Shown here in pieces: positions 22,128 to 30,133 of a stretch of DNA of 31,828 nucleotides. Position numbers and translations under genes: made by a program. Source of the DNA: an uncultured Collinsella sp. (GTDB lineage Bacteria > Actinomycetota > Coriobacteriia > Coriobacteriales > Coriobacteriaceae); NCBI GenBank assembly GCA_900541195.1, contig UQIY01000025.1:1-31828 (forward strand), given 5' to 3'. The notes under the pieces were generated by a model. That model had not been told where the DNA came from and did not search any database. It saw only the letters and a program-made list of their open reading frames with translations. Position 1 is the stretch's first letter, and every line of letters begins with the position of its first letter.

Positions 22128-22408
22128 TGGCCGATTTCGGAGCCAACGTCCTGAGCTCCTCGGTCGCCCTTTTAGGCCTGCTTGTCATCATGGGCTTGAT
22201 TTACACCATCTGGTCGCAAATCAACATGAAGAAGAAGCAGAAGTACTTCAAGGAGCTGCACACCGAGCTCAAGCCGGGTCAAGAGGTTCTTTTCGCCGGC
22301 GGTATCTACGGAACCGTCAAAGGCATCGAAGGCGAGAAGGTCCAGATCAAAGTCCGATCCGGAGCCGTCGTAGATGTTTCGCGTTACGCGATTCAGGAGA
22401 TCAAGTAA
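22127..22408 (+). CDS. yajC: YajC-like membrane protein inside the PTS operon
   Basis: YajC is an accessory of the Sec translocon (SecDF-YajC). The 93-residue protein has one N-terminal helix (SSVALLGLLVIMGLIYTIW) and the conserved cytosolic segment KPGQEVLFAGGIYGTVKGIEGEKVQIKVRSG. The start codon overlaps the EIIA stop (TAATG), so the two are translationally coupled. As I recall, YajC-like genes also occur within Man-family amino-sugar PTS operons of streptococci. A role in inserting or stabilising the EIIC/EIID membrane complex is inference. Confidence 0.88.
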   Translation: MADFGANVLSSSVALLGLLVIMGLIYTIWSQINMKKKQKYFKELHTELKPGQEVLFAGGIYGTVKGIEGEKVQIKVRSGAVVDVSRYAIQEIK

Positions 22409-22444
22409 CTGTCGTCAGCAAATAACGAAAGGAAGCTGATCAAC

Positions 22445-22927
22445 ATGGCAGAACCCAACATTCTTCTTACCCGCATCGATAACCGACTGGTTCATGGTCA
22501 GGTTGCCACCCAGTGGAACTCCACCCTGGGCTCCAACCTCATCCTCGTCGCCAACGACGACGTGGCGTCCAACACCATGCGCCAGAACCTCATGAAGATG
22601 GCCGCTCCCGCCGGCGTCGCTACGCGTTTCTTCTCTCTGCAGAAGACCATCGACGTCATTGGCAAGGCGAGCCCGCGCCAGAAGATCTTCATCGTGGCCG
22701 AAACACCGGAAGACGTGCTTACGCTCGTCAAGGGCGGTGTGCCTATAAAGAAGGTAAACATCGGCAACATGCACATGTCGGAAGGAAAGCGCCAAGTCGC
22801 CACCTCCGTCGCAGTTAACGACGAGGATGTCGCTGCGTTTAAAGAGCTGCAGGAATTGGGGGTGGAGTTGGAGATCAGGCGCGTTCCGAGCACGCCTGTT
22901 GAGGACACGAGCAAGCTCTTCTCGTAA
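22445..22927 (+). CDS. PTS EIIB component, mannose family
   Basis: EIIB moves phosphate from EIIA to the incoming sugar. The 160-residue length is normal. The N-terminal signature is ILLTRIDNRLVHGQV with the phosphorylated His17, followed by VATQW, and then LILVANDDVASN. The central part has FSLQKTIDVI, and KVNIGNMH is the usual late motif. AAAGGAAG precedes the ATG at 22445. It is separated from EIIC by 90 bases holding two hairpins. Confidence 0.94.
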   Translation: MAEPNILLTRIDNRLVHGQVATQWNSTLGSNLILVANDDVASNTMRQNLMKMAAPAGVATRFFSLQKTIDVIGKASPRQKIFIVAETPEDVLTLVKGGVPIKKVNIGNMHMSEGKRQVATSVAVNDEDVAAFKELQELGVELEIRRVPSTPVEDTSKLFS

Positions 22928-22944
22928 TCCTCGTGATCCACGTT

Positions 22945-22993
22945 GTCAGGAGTGAAACCCTGACGTTCTGTACGTGAAATCCAAAGTGCGTAC
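22945..22993 (+). promoter_or_regulatory. Two small hairpins between EIIB and EIIC
   Basis: GTCAGG (22945-22950) pairs with CCTGAC (22959-22964), and GTACG (22970-22974) with CGTAC (22989-22993). They have no T-run. Likely mRNA processing or stability elements that set the ratio of soluble to membrane subunits (inference). Confidence 0.4.
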
Positions 22994-23017
22994 ATACATT
23001 TTGAAAGGAGGAGCAAG

Positions 23018-23818
23018 ATGGAATACTCGATCATCCAGATCGCTCTGGTCTTCGTCGTCACGTTCATCGCGGCAATCGACCAGTTTGACTTCCTCGAGTC
23101 TCTCTATCAGCCCATCGTCACCGGCGCCGTCATCGGTCTTATCCTTGGCGACCTCAACACCGGTCTTCTCGTGGGTGGTACCTATCAGCTCATGACGATC
23201 GGCAACATGCCGATCGGAGGCGCTCAGCCGCCTAACGCCGTCATCGGCGGCATCATGGCAGCCATTCTCGCTATCGCCACGGGCCTCGAGCCCAACGCGG
23301 CAGTCGGCCTCGCCATTCCGTTCGCTCTGCTTGGCCAGCTTGGCGTTACCCTGGTCTTCACGCTTATGTCCCCGCTTATGTCCACGGCCGATAACATGGC
23401 TCACAACGCGGACACCAAGGGCATCGAGCGCCTGAACTACTTCGCCATGGCTCTGCTCGGCCTGATCTTCGCTGTCGTCGTCACCCTGTTCTTCATCGCT
23501 GGCGCTACCATCGGTCAGACCATCGCTTCTGCCATCCCGACTTGGCTGCAGACCGGTCTCTCCGCTGCAGGCGGCATGATGCGCTTCGTCGGCTTCGCCG
23601 TCCTGCTCAAGGTTATGATGAACCGCGATATGTGGGGCTTCTTCCTCATGGGCTTTGGCCTCGCGCTCATCACCGTTGCCAACGATTCGCTGGCAACCCC
23701 TGCTCTGCTCATCCTCGCTCTCATCGGCTTCGGCATCGCTTTCTGGGACTTCCAGCAGCAGACCGAGCTGAAGGGTGCAGCTGTTTCTGACGGAGGTGAC
23801 TTCGAAGATGGCATCTAA
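23018..23818 (+). CDS. PTS EIIC component, mannose family
   Basis: EIIC forms, with EIID, the sugar channel in the membrane. The 266-residue protein is hydrophobic throughout. It shows the family's conserved stretches DQFDFLESLYQPIVTG, then GLLVGGTYQLMTIG and IGGAQPPNAVIGGI. A very good AAAGGAGG lies just before the ATG at 23018. The end overlaps EIID by 11 bases. The C-terminal tail (GGDFEDGI) is acidic. Confidence 0.94.
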   Translation: MEYSIIQIALVFVVTFIAAIDQFDFLESLYQPIVTGAVIGLILGDLNTGLLVGGTYQLMTIGNMPIGGAQPPNAVIGGIMAAILAIATGLEPNAAVGLAIPFALLGQLGVTLVFTLMSPLMSTADNMAHNADTKGIERLNYFAMALLGLIFAVVVTLFFIAGATIGQTIASAIPTWLQTGLSAAGGMMRFVGFAVLLKVMMNRDMWGFFLMGFGLALITVANDSLATPALLILALIGFGIAFWDFQQQTELKGAAVSDGGDFEDGI

Positions 23819-24890
23819 TGAGTATGTGATCCCGGAGCACTACGAGGATCTCACTCCTGCTCCGCAGCTCGACCAGAAGACCCTCAACAAGATGGCTTGG
23901 CGCTCCTGCTTCCTGCAGGCATCGTTCAACTACGAGCGCATGCAGGCCGCTGGCTGGCTTTACTCCATCATCCCCGGTCTGGAGAAGATCCACACCAACA
24001 AGAACGACCTCGCGGCTTCCATGAGCCACAACCTGGAGTTCTTCAACACCCACCCGTTCCTCGTCACCTTTGTTATGGGCATCGTGCTTTCGCTCGAGCA
24101 GAACAAGGTTGACATCCCCACGATCCGCGCCGTCCGCGTCGCCGCAATGGGCCCGCTCGGTGGTATCGGTGACGCCCTGTTCTGGCTGACGCTCGTGCCT
24201 ATCACGGCCGGCATCACCTCCAACATGGCCATCAACGGCAACGCCGCTGCACCGATCATCTTCCTGGTGATCTTCAACGTCGTCCAGTTCGCTCTGCGCT
24301 TCTGGCTCATGAACTGGTCCTACAAGCTTGGCACCAGCGCTATTGACGCTCTGACCGCCAACATGCAGGCCTTCACGCGTGCCGCTTCCATCATGGGCGT
24401 CTTCGTCGTCGGTTGCCTGGTCGTCACCATGGGTGGCACCCAGATCAACCTCCAGATCCCCAACGGCACCACCCGTGGCCTCTCCGCTACTACCGTGATC
24501 GTCTCCGAGAAGGAGGCCGAGAACTTCACCGGTATGGAGGGTATCGATACCGAGACCGCTGAGGCCGGTACCATCGCCATGACCGATGAGGACGGCAACG
24601 CCCTCACCGCTTCCGATGCCGACGGCAACGCTGTCGAGTGCGGCGTCACCGATCTGGGCAACGGCATGGAGTCCGTTACCTACGGCACCGTTACCGAGGA
24701 TCCGGTCAACTTCTCTGTTGCCGACACCCTCAACACCATCGTCCCGAAGCTCGTCCCGCTTATGCTTACGCTGCTGCTTTACTACATGTTCGCTAAGCAC
24801 AGCTGGACCCCGACCAAGGGCATTCTCCTGCTCTTCGTCCTTGGCATCCTGGGCGCTGGCCCGCTTGGTCTCTGGCCGAGCATCTGGTAA
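23808..24890 (+). CDS. PTS EIID component, mannose family, with a 90-residue inserted loop
   Basis: EIID completes the membrane complex. The ATG at 23808 lies inside the end of EIIC with GGAGGTGA eight bases upstream. The product has 360 residues, while typical members have about 270-300. The core is intact: WRSCFLQASFNYERMQAAGW, then HNLEFFNTHPFLVTFVMG and MGPLGGIGDALFW. The extra length sits at about residues 216-305, between the membrane helix SIMGVFVVGCLVVTMGG and the last helices. It is acidic, rich in Thr, Glu, Asp and Gly, and has no membrane segment. It is probably an extracellular or cytosolic loop domain; its role is unknown. Confidence 0.93.
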   Translation: MASNEYVIPEHYEDLTPAPQLDQKTLNKMAWRSCFLQASFNYERMQAAGWLYSIIPGLEKIHTNKNDLAASMSHNLEFFNTHPFLVTFVMGIVLSLEQNKVDIPTIRAVRVAAMGPLGGIGDALFWLTLVPITAGITSNMAINGNAAAPIIFLVIFNVVQFALRFWLMNWSYKLGTSAIDALTANMQAFTRAASIMGVFVVGCLVVTMGGTQINLQIPNGTTRGLSATTVIVSEKEAENFTGMEGIDTETAEAGTIAMTDEDGNALTASDADGNAVECGVTDLGNGMESVTYGTVTEDPVNFSVADTLNTIVPKLVPLMLTLLLYYMFAKHSWTPTKGILLLFVLGILGAGPLGLWPSIW

Positions 24891-24903
24891 GGCTCTAGCT
24901 TGA

Positions 24904-24992
24904 GGGGTGTGTCCCTACGCGGCTCACACCCCGACCCCTTAAGCCATGTGTATGTTAAAAGCCGCGTGCTCGAAAGAGCGCGCGGCTTTTGT
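24904..24992 (+). terminator. Hairpin and terminator of the PTS operon
   Basis: First a stem GGGGTGTG (24904-24911) with CACACCCC (24925-24932). Then a strong terminator: AAAAGCCGCGTGCTC (24957-24971), a GAAA loop, and GAGCGCGCGGCTTTT (24976-24990), with one wobble pair and a T-rich tail beyond. Confidence 0.88.
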
Positions 24993-25075
24993 TTTCTTGT
25001 TGATTCGGGTGTGGCAGACAGATAATGCTAAACACCCTAGGTAGTTAGCCGAATTCGAGCAAAAGGGAGGATAGG

Positions 25076-25807
25076 ATGGCGATCGGAGCGCGTAAGCAAC
25101 CGCTGTACGATCAGCTGGTCGATATTCTGACCGAAAAGATTGACCATGAATATCGCGCCGGTGACATGATTCCTTCCGAGCGCGAACTTTCGGAGCGCTA
25201 TGGTCTCTCGCGCACTACGGTACGCCTGGCTCTGCAGGAACTGGAGCGTTTAGGACTGGTGGTTCGGCAGCACGGTCGCGGTACCTTTGTGACCGACCGT
25301 TCGGCAAAAGCGACCAATCTTATGCAGTCCTACAGCTTTACCGAGCAGATGCGCGCGATGGGTCGAGAACCCGAGACCACGATTCTCGAGTTTTGCGAGA
25401 TGGAGGCCGATAAGAATCTGGCCGAGCATATGGGATTGCGCATCGGTGATCGCATTTTTAAGCTCAAGCGCCTTCGTTCTGCCGACAACATGCCCATGAT
25501 GGTCGAACGCAGCTATCTACCGGTTCGTCAATTTCTGTCCCTAAAGCGACCGCTGCTGGAGCGTAAGCCGCTTTACGATGTGATTGAGCAGGACTTTCAG
25601 CAAAAGATTCGCGTGGCCGAAGAGGAGTTCTATGCGAGCATAGCCCGTCCCACCGATGCCCACCTTTTGGGAATTGTCGAGGGCTCGCCTGTGCTCGATT
25701 TGGTCAGGACTACGTATAACGAGTCAAACGAGGTAGTGGAGTACACACTCTCGGTTGCTCGTGCCGATCAGTTTAAATACAAGGTTTACCACCAGCGCAG
25801 TAACTAG
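25076..25807 (+). CDS. GntR-family (HutC/UTRA) transcriptional regulator of the amino-sugar locus
   Basis: The 243-residue protein has a winged helix at about 9-75 (PSERELSERYGLSRTTVRLAL) and a UTRA ligand domain to the C-terminus. UTRA proteins of the NagR/YvoA type sense amino-sugar phosphates and repress uptake and catabolic genes. GGGAGG precedes the ATG. A TTGTTG/GATAAT pair (24997-25026, 18-base gap) may be its promoter. The dyads TGGTTACTACCAG before the PTS operon and agaS are the likely targets; no copy lies before gntR itself. The effector, GalN-6-P or GlcN-6-P, is not known. Confidence 0.9.
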   Translation: MAIGARKQPLYDQLVDILTEKIDHEYRAGDMIPSERELSERYGLSRTTVRLALQELERLGLVVRQHGRGTFVTDRSAKATNLMQSYSFTEQMRAMGREPETTILEFCEMEADKNLAEHMGLRIGDRIFKLKRLRSADNMPMMVERSYLPVRQFLSLKRPLLERKPLYDVIEQDFQQKIRVAEEEFYASIARPTDAHLLGIVEGSPVLDLVRTTYNESNEVVEYTLSVARADQFKYKVYHQRSN

Positions 25808-25847
25808 TGCTCGCATCGTTTCCATATGGTGATTCTTTGCATTTAAC

Positions 25848-25882
25848 TGGTTACTACCAGATAACCAACCGAAGTGTATAAT
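25848..25882 (+). promoter_or_regulatory. agaS promoter with GntR-type operator
   Basis: TGGTTACTACCAG (25848-25860) is identical to the site before the PTS operon. TATAAT (25877-25882) follows 16 bases later. No separate -35 box is visible; the operator occupies that place, so binding would block polymerase. Confidence 0.65.
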
Positions 25883-25921
25883 TGCACGTCAGAGGATTAC
25901 TTCTAGAGAGAGGTATTAGAA

Positions 25922-27088
25922 ATGTTCGAGAAGAGTGTCGAGGAGCTCACCGAGCTCGGCGCCCAGATCACCACGGCCGAGATTGCTCAGCAGCCCGAGC
26001 TTTGGCGTGATACGCTCAACATCTATCGCGAGAACAAGGAGGCCATCGAGGCCTTCCTGGCCGAGGCTCGCGCTATGGGCGAGGGCCGTCTGTCCGTTGT
26101 CTTCACCGGTGCCGGTACGTCCGACTACGTTGGCGATACCTGCGCCCCGTACCTGCGTCACGCTGGCAACACTGATCTCTACGACTTTAAGCCCATCGCC
26201 ACGACCGACATCGTGAGCGCTCCGCGCGATTTCCTGCGCGCCGAGGATCCCACGCTCGTGGTTTCCTTTGCCCGCTCTGGCAACAGCCCCGAGAGCCTTG
26301 CCGCCGTTGCCGTTGCCAAGGAGCTCGTCCACAACGTCAAGTTCCTCAACATCACCTGCGCTCCCGAGGGCAAGCTCGCCGTCGAGTCTGCCGATGATCC
26401 CAATGCGCTGACGCTGCTCATTCCGCGCGCCAACGACAAGGGCTTCGCCATGACCGGTTCTTATTCCTGCATGACCCTGCTCTCTACCCTTATTTTCGAC
26501 ACTGCCTCTGACGAGCAGAAGGCCGAGTGGGTCGAGACCATCGCCAAGATGGGCGAGGAGGTCATCGCTCGTGAGCCTGAGATCGCCGATTACCTGGCTG
26601 GCGACTTCAACCGCGTGACCTACTTGGGCTCTGGCTCCTTCGGTGGCCTTGCCCAGGAGAGCCAGCTCAAGATCCTCGAGCTCGCTCACGGTCTGGTCGC
26701 TACTTCCTACGACACTTCCATGGGCTATCGTCACGGACCTAAGTCCTTCGTCGACGATAAGACCCTCGTGTTCGTGTTCGTCAACAACGACGCCTACACC
26801 CGTCAGTACGACATCGACATCCTCAACGAGATCGGTGGCGACAAGATCGCTCAGCACACCGTTGCCGTTCAGCAGGATGGCGCTACCGTCTACGAGGGCG
26901 AGTCCTTCACCTTTAAGGGCTACGAGGCGCTTCCCGAGGGCTACCTTGCTCTGCCGTTCGTGATGTTTGCTCAGGCTATCAGCCTGCTCAACTCCGTGCG
27001 CGTGGGCAACACGCCCGACACGCCGAGCCCCACCGGTACGGTCAACCGCGTGGTTAAGGGCGTGACGATTCACCCCTTCACCGCTTAA
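25922..27088 (+). CDS. agaS: AgaS-type SIS-domain ketose/aldose isomerase (galactosamine-6-phosphate deaminase/isomerase)
   Basis: AgaS proteins convert galactosamine-6-phosphate to tagatose-6-phosphate and ammonia. The 388-residue length fits AgaS (about 385) and is shorter than GlmS. Two SIS domains are visible: VVFTGAGTSDYVGD (59-72) with SFARSGNSPES (115-125), and TYLGSGSFGGLAQE in the second half with GYRHGPKSF. There is no glutaminase domain. AGAGAGG lies before the ATG. The pairing with a NagA-type deacetylase and a LacC-type kinase supports the galactosamine over the glucosamine route; the exact substrate is inference. Confidence 0.9.
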   Translation: MFEKSVEELTELGAQITTAEIAQQPELWRDTLNIYRENKEAIEAFLAEARAMGEGRLSVVFTGAGTSDYVGDTCAPYLRHAGNTDLYDFKPIATTDIVSAPRDFLRAEDPTLVVSFARSGNSPESLAAVAVAKELVHNVKFLNITCAPEGKLAVESADDPNALTLLIPRANDKGFAMTGSYSCMTLLSTLIFDTASDEQKAEWVETIAKMGEEVIAREPEIADYLAGDFNRVTYLGSGSFGGLAQESQLKILELAHGLVATSYDTSMGYRHGPKSFVDDKTLVFVFVNNDAYTRQYDIDILNEIGGDKIAQHTVAVQQDGATVYEGESFTFKGYEALPEGYLALPFVMFAQAISLLNSVRVGNTPDTPSPTGTVNRVVKGVTIHPFTA

Positions 27089-27106
27089 TCGCGTCCCCCT
27101 GTAAGG

Positions 27107-27147
27107 GCGCCCGTCCGCTCATAACGGCGGGCGGGCGCTTTTTGTTT
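27107..27147 (+). terminator. Terminator of agaS
   Basis: GCGCCCGTCCGC (27107-27118) pairs with GCGGGCGGGCGC (27127-27138) apart from one wobble, and TTTTTGTTTTT follows. Confidence 0.9.
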
Positions 27148-27206
27148 TTACGTGGGCTGGGTATAAGCATCACCACAGTCAACTGCTTTAGAAGCAAGGA
27201 GTGCAT

Positions 27207-28376
27207 ATGAGCACGTACGCAATTAAGGCTGACAAGTTCTTCTTGCCGGCAGGCCCGCAACTGGGCGGCTATCTTATGGTCGAGGATGGCGTCTTTGGCG
27301 CCTGGCAGGCCGACGAGCCCTCTTGCGAGATTAAGGACTACACGGGATCGTGGATCGCACCGGGTATGGTCGATACTCACATCCATGGCTTCTACAACCA
27401 CTCAACTACCGATAACGATCCCGAGGGCATTGATATCAGCTCGACCGAGCTCGCCCGTCGCGGTACCACCAGCTGGCTGCCCACGACGTTCACCGATGGC
27501 GTCGAGCAGATCAAGGATGCCTGCGCCGCCATCGCCCAGGCTGACGAGGGCCGCGGCCCCGACTTCTGCGGTGCTCGCATTCAGGGCATCTACCTGGAGG
27601 GCCCCTTCTTTACCATGAAGCACGTGGGCGCGCAGAACCCCGCTTATCTTATCGATCCCTCCGAGGAGGTCTTCGATCAGTGGCAGGAGGCTGCGGGCGG
27701 TCGCATCGTTAAGAGCGCCATGGCGGCCGAGCGCGACGGTGCCGCTGCTTATGCGGCTGCTCTGAACGCCAAGGGTGTGGTGACCAGCATCGGTCACTCC
27801 GACGCCACCTACGATGAGTGCATCGCCGCCATCAACGCCGGTGCCAGCTGCTTTACGCATACCTATAACGGCCAGCGCGGGCTGCATCACCGTGAGCCCG
27901 GTGTCGTGGGCGCTGCCATGTCCACGCCCGAGACCTACGCCGAGATCATCTGTGACGGCAAGCACGTAAACCCTGCCGCCATCAAGGCGCTGCTGCAGGC
28001 AAAGGGCTGGCAGCACACGGTGCTCATCACCGACTGCCTGGGTTGCGGCGGCATGCCCGAGGGCAGCTACACCAGTGGTGGCATGGACGTCATTATGAAG
28101 GACAACCTGTGCTGGCTCGCCGACGGCAAGAGCATTGCCGGCTCGGTGCTCACGCTTGCCCAGGGCGTCAAGAACATCGTCGACTGGGGCATCGCCAGCG
28201 CCGATATCGCCATTCGCATGGCAACTGAAGTGCCGGCACGCTCCGCGCACATCGAGGATAAGTGCGGCAGTATCATGCCGGGTCGCGACGCCGACTTTGT
28301 CGTGTTCGACCATGAGCTCACCCTCGTCGAGACGTATGTTGGCGGCCAGAGCGTCGGCAACGCCTTTACCGAGTAA
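27207..28376 (+). CDS. nagA: N-acetylhexosamine-6-phosphate deacetylase (NagA/AgaA type)
   Basis: The enzyme removes acetate from GalNAc-6-P or GlcNAc-6-P. The 389-residue amidohydrolase has the family's metal and catalytic residues: DTHIHG with H58 and H60, YLEGPFF with E131, SIGHSDATYDE with H197, THTYNG with H218, and LITDCLG with D276. RGLHHREPG (225-232) is the usual motif after the Asn-Gly/Ala turn. The start is the ATG at 27207 with AAGGAG five bases before it. It stands in its own unit after the agaS terminator; TATAAG at 27162 may be its -10. Its C-terminal 43 residues recur as a remnant at 31103. Confidence 0.93.
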   Translation: MSTYAIKADKFFLPAGPQLGGYLMVEDGVFGAWQADEPSCEIKDYTGSWIAPGMVDTHIHGFYNHSTTDNDPEGIDISSTELARRGTTSWLPTTFTDGVEQIKDACAAIAQADEGRGPDFCGARIQGIYLEGPFFTMKHVGAQNPAYLIDPSEEVFDQWQEAAGGRIVKSAMAAERDGAAAYAAALNAKGVVTSIGHSDATYDECIAAINAGASCFTHTYNGQRGLHHREPGVVGAAMSTPETYAEIICDGKHVNPAAIKALLQAKGWQHTVLITDCLGCGGMPEGSYTSGGMDVIMKDNLCWLADGKSIAGSVLTLAQGVKNIVDWGIASADIAIRMATEVPARSAHIEDKCGSIMPGRDADFVVFDHELTLVETYVGGQSVGNAFTE

Positions 28377-28382
28377 CGATAG

Positions 28383-28420
28383 AAAAAGACGGCGGGCCCG
28401 AATCTGCTCGGACCCGCCGT
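28383..28420 (-). terminator. Terminator of the flavodoxin gene
   Basis: ACGGCGGGCCCGA (28389-28401) pairs with TCGGACCCGCCGT (28408-28420) with one mismatch. The T-run is on the minus strand (AAAAAG at 28383-28388), so it stops the flavodoxin transcript. It may also work weakly for nagA. Confidence 0.82.
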
Positions 28421-28451
28421 ATGGGTTAAACGCTCAAAAGCACCTTAACAG

Positions 28452-29036
28452 TTACAGCTTGTTAGCGATCTTCTTTGCCGTGCGCTTGACGCCGGCCACA
28501 AGACCCCCCGCGGGATGCTCCTTTTCGTATGCTAGACGCTTCTCGCGCTTGGCATACTCTTCGACGATGATATCGCCGTACTCATCTTCGATTTTGTCGA
28601 AGAAATCGACAGCTCCCTTAATCTCTTCGGCAGTTGGGTGCCCCTTCTGGACACCGCCGGTGAGTTTGAACGGCCCCCACGTATCAAAGCCGGGACAGCC
28701 GTAGACGCCCATAAAGATGGCCTGCCTCATGCGGCAGATGCCATCGATATCCTTGCCGTACCACTTGTTTTTGCCACCGTAGGTCATAAGGCCAAACACC
28801 TTGTCCTGCGGCTGCAGCACGTTAGTGAGCACGCGCGCCATATCTTTGTCGATCTCGGAGTAATAGATGCCCGTGGCGACACCGATCAGATGGTATTCGT
28901 GCAGGTCGGGGTACTCGTTTTTACCGAGTGACTTCACGTCGAGGGTATCGATTTCGGGGTGTGCCTCAACGATGGCGTCCACGAGCTTTTTCGTATTGCC
29001 GTGGTGGCGTGAGGCATAAAGGATGATGGTTCGCAT
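28452..29036 (-). CDS. Flavodoxin-family protein
   Basis: The 194-residue protein starts with RTIILYASRHHGNTKKLVDAI, where SRHHGNTKK is the FMN phosphate loop. The second flavin-binding stretch is LIGVATGIYYSEIDKDM, followed by VFGLMTYGGKN. Flavodoxins carry electrons in place of ferredoxin; long-tailed ones can be quinone or flavin reductases. The C-terminal 35 residues are basic (EEYAKREKRLAYEKEHPAG to AKKIANKL), unusual for a classical acidic flavodoxin. It is inverted inside the amino-sugar locus. The ATG at 29036 was chosen because the fold begins there; the open frame upstream is an antisense of the next gene. Confidence 0.88.
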   Translation of the reverse strand: MRTIILYASRHHGNTKKLVDAIVEAHPEIDTLDVKSLGKNEYPDLHEYHLIGVATGIYYSEIDKDMARVLTNVLQPQDKVFGLMTYGGKNKWYGKDIDGICRMRQAIFMGVYGCPGFDTWGPFKLTGGVQKGHPTAEEIKGAVDFFDKIEDEYGDIIVEEYAKREKRLAYEKEHPAGGLVAGVKRTAKKIANKL

Positions 29037-29192
29037 AAGAAGGCCTTTCAGCTGTAATTGCATCAATGTCTGTATGGTACCCCGTTGCATGCCTGGGAAA
29101 CCGGACGCATCGATGAACGTGCGGGTTTGTCCTTTGGTCAGGGCCGAGACGGGTTCTTGCGAGCAAAAAGCAGTTGTTCGAAAGGATGGACA

Positions 29193-30074
29193 ATGGAATA
29201 CGCTCTCTCCAACGATTCGATTTCTATCAAGGTCTCCACGGCCGGCGGCTCGTTTACCTCGATTGAGGCTGGAGGTCGCGAGTACCTGTGGCAGGGCGAT
29301 CCCGCCGTGTGGTCCGGCCAGGCACCGATTTGCTTCCCGATTTGCGGAGGTTTGCGCGATAACAGCGCCATGACGTTTGCCGGACATCATGTGAAGCTCG
29401 CCCGCCACGGCTTTGCGCGCAAGCAGGAGTGGAAGCTGTTGAGCCAAAGCACAAACGAGCTGGCTATGTGCCTGGCATCCGAGGATAACGCCGCGCTGCT
29501 GAGCGATTATCCGTATCCGTTTAAACTTGTCGCCCGCTATACGCTCGAGGACGCCGCCGTGCGTGTCTCCTATGAGGTTACCAACGAGGGCACCGAGGAC
29601 ATGCCGTTCTTTATCGGTGGACACCCCGGCTTTAGGTGTCCGCTCGACGAGGGTGAGTCCTATACGGACTACGAGTTGCGTTTTGAGAAAGACGAGGCTG
29701 CGGAGCTCTGCACCGCCGTTCCCTCGACCGGATTGATTGATGTGGACAGGCGCTCCAAGAACCCCATGGTGGGAAAGACGCTGCCTTTGTCGCATGAGCT
29801 CTTCGATTTTGCGGAGACCATCTTTGACGTGCTCGAGAGCCGTCAGGTCACGCTTTCCAAAAAGGGCGAGGACAAGGGCGTTCGCCTGAGCTTTGAGGGC
29901 TTCCCGTACCTCATTGTGTGGAGCAAGCCCGAGGGTGATTTTGTGGCAGTTGAACCCTGGGGCGGCCTCTCGACCTGTTCCGATGAGGATGACGTGCTTG
30001 AGCACAAGCGCGGCTGCCTTATCGCCAAGCCCAAAGATACCATCGTGTGCTCGTTCACAATCGAGATTCTGTAG
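29193..30074 (+). CDS. Aldose 1-epimerase family protein (LacX type)
   Basis: Mutarotases turn the alpha and beta forms of sugars into each other. The 293-residue protein fits the LacX/YeaD-like branch: WSGQAPICFPICGGL, the signature RHGFARKQEW with H72, GGHPGFRCPL with the second His, and EPWGGLSTCSDED near the end, in which the Glu serves as base. AAAGGA lies seven bases before the ATG at 29193. LacX genes sit next to tagatose-6-phosphate pathway genes in lactococci, which fits the LacC-type kinase following 59 bases later. Confidence 0.87.
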   Translation: MEYALSNDSISIKVSTAGGSFTSIEAGGREYLWQGDPAVWSGQAPICFPICGGLRDNSAMTFAGHHVKLARHGFARKQEWKLLSQSTNELAMCLASEDNAALLSDYPYPFKLVARYTLEDAAVRVSYEVTNEGTEDMPFFIGGHPGFRCPLDEGESYTDYELRFEKDEAAELCTAVPSTGLIDVDRRSKNPMVGKTLPLSHELFDFAETIFDVLESRQVTLSKKGEDKGVRLSFEGFPYLIVWSKPEGDFVAVEPWGGLSTCSDEDDVLEHKRGCLIAKPKDTIVCSFTIEIL

Positions 30075-30133
30075 TCGCATGTAGCCAATTCGTTTTGCAA
30101 GGCATAAGGAGCCTGCGAGATAAGGAGCTAGAA

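Noticed and set aside
28452..30080. Long flavodoxin fusion protein on the minus strand
   Set aside because: The part upstream of 29036 is antisense to the LacX-type epimerase and has no motif; the flavodoxin fold starts exactly at the ATG at 29036.
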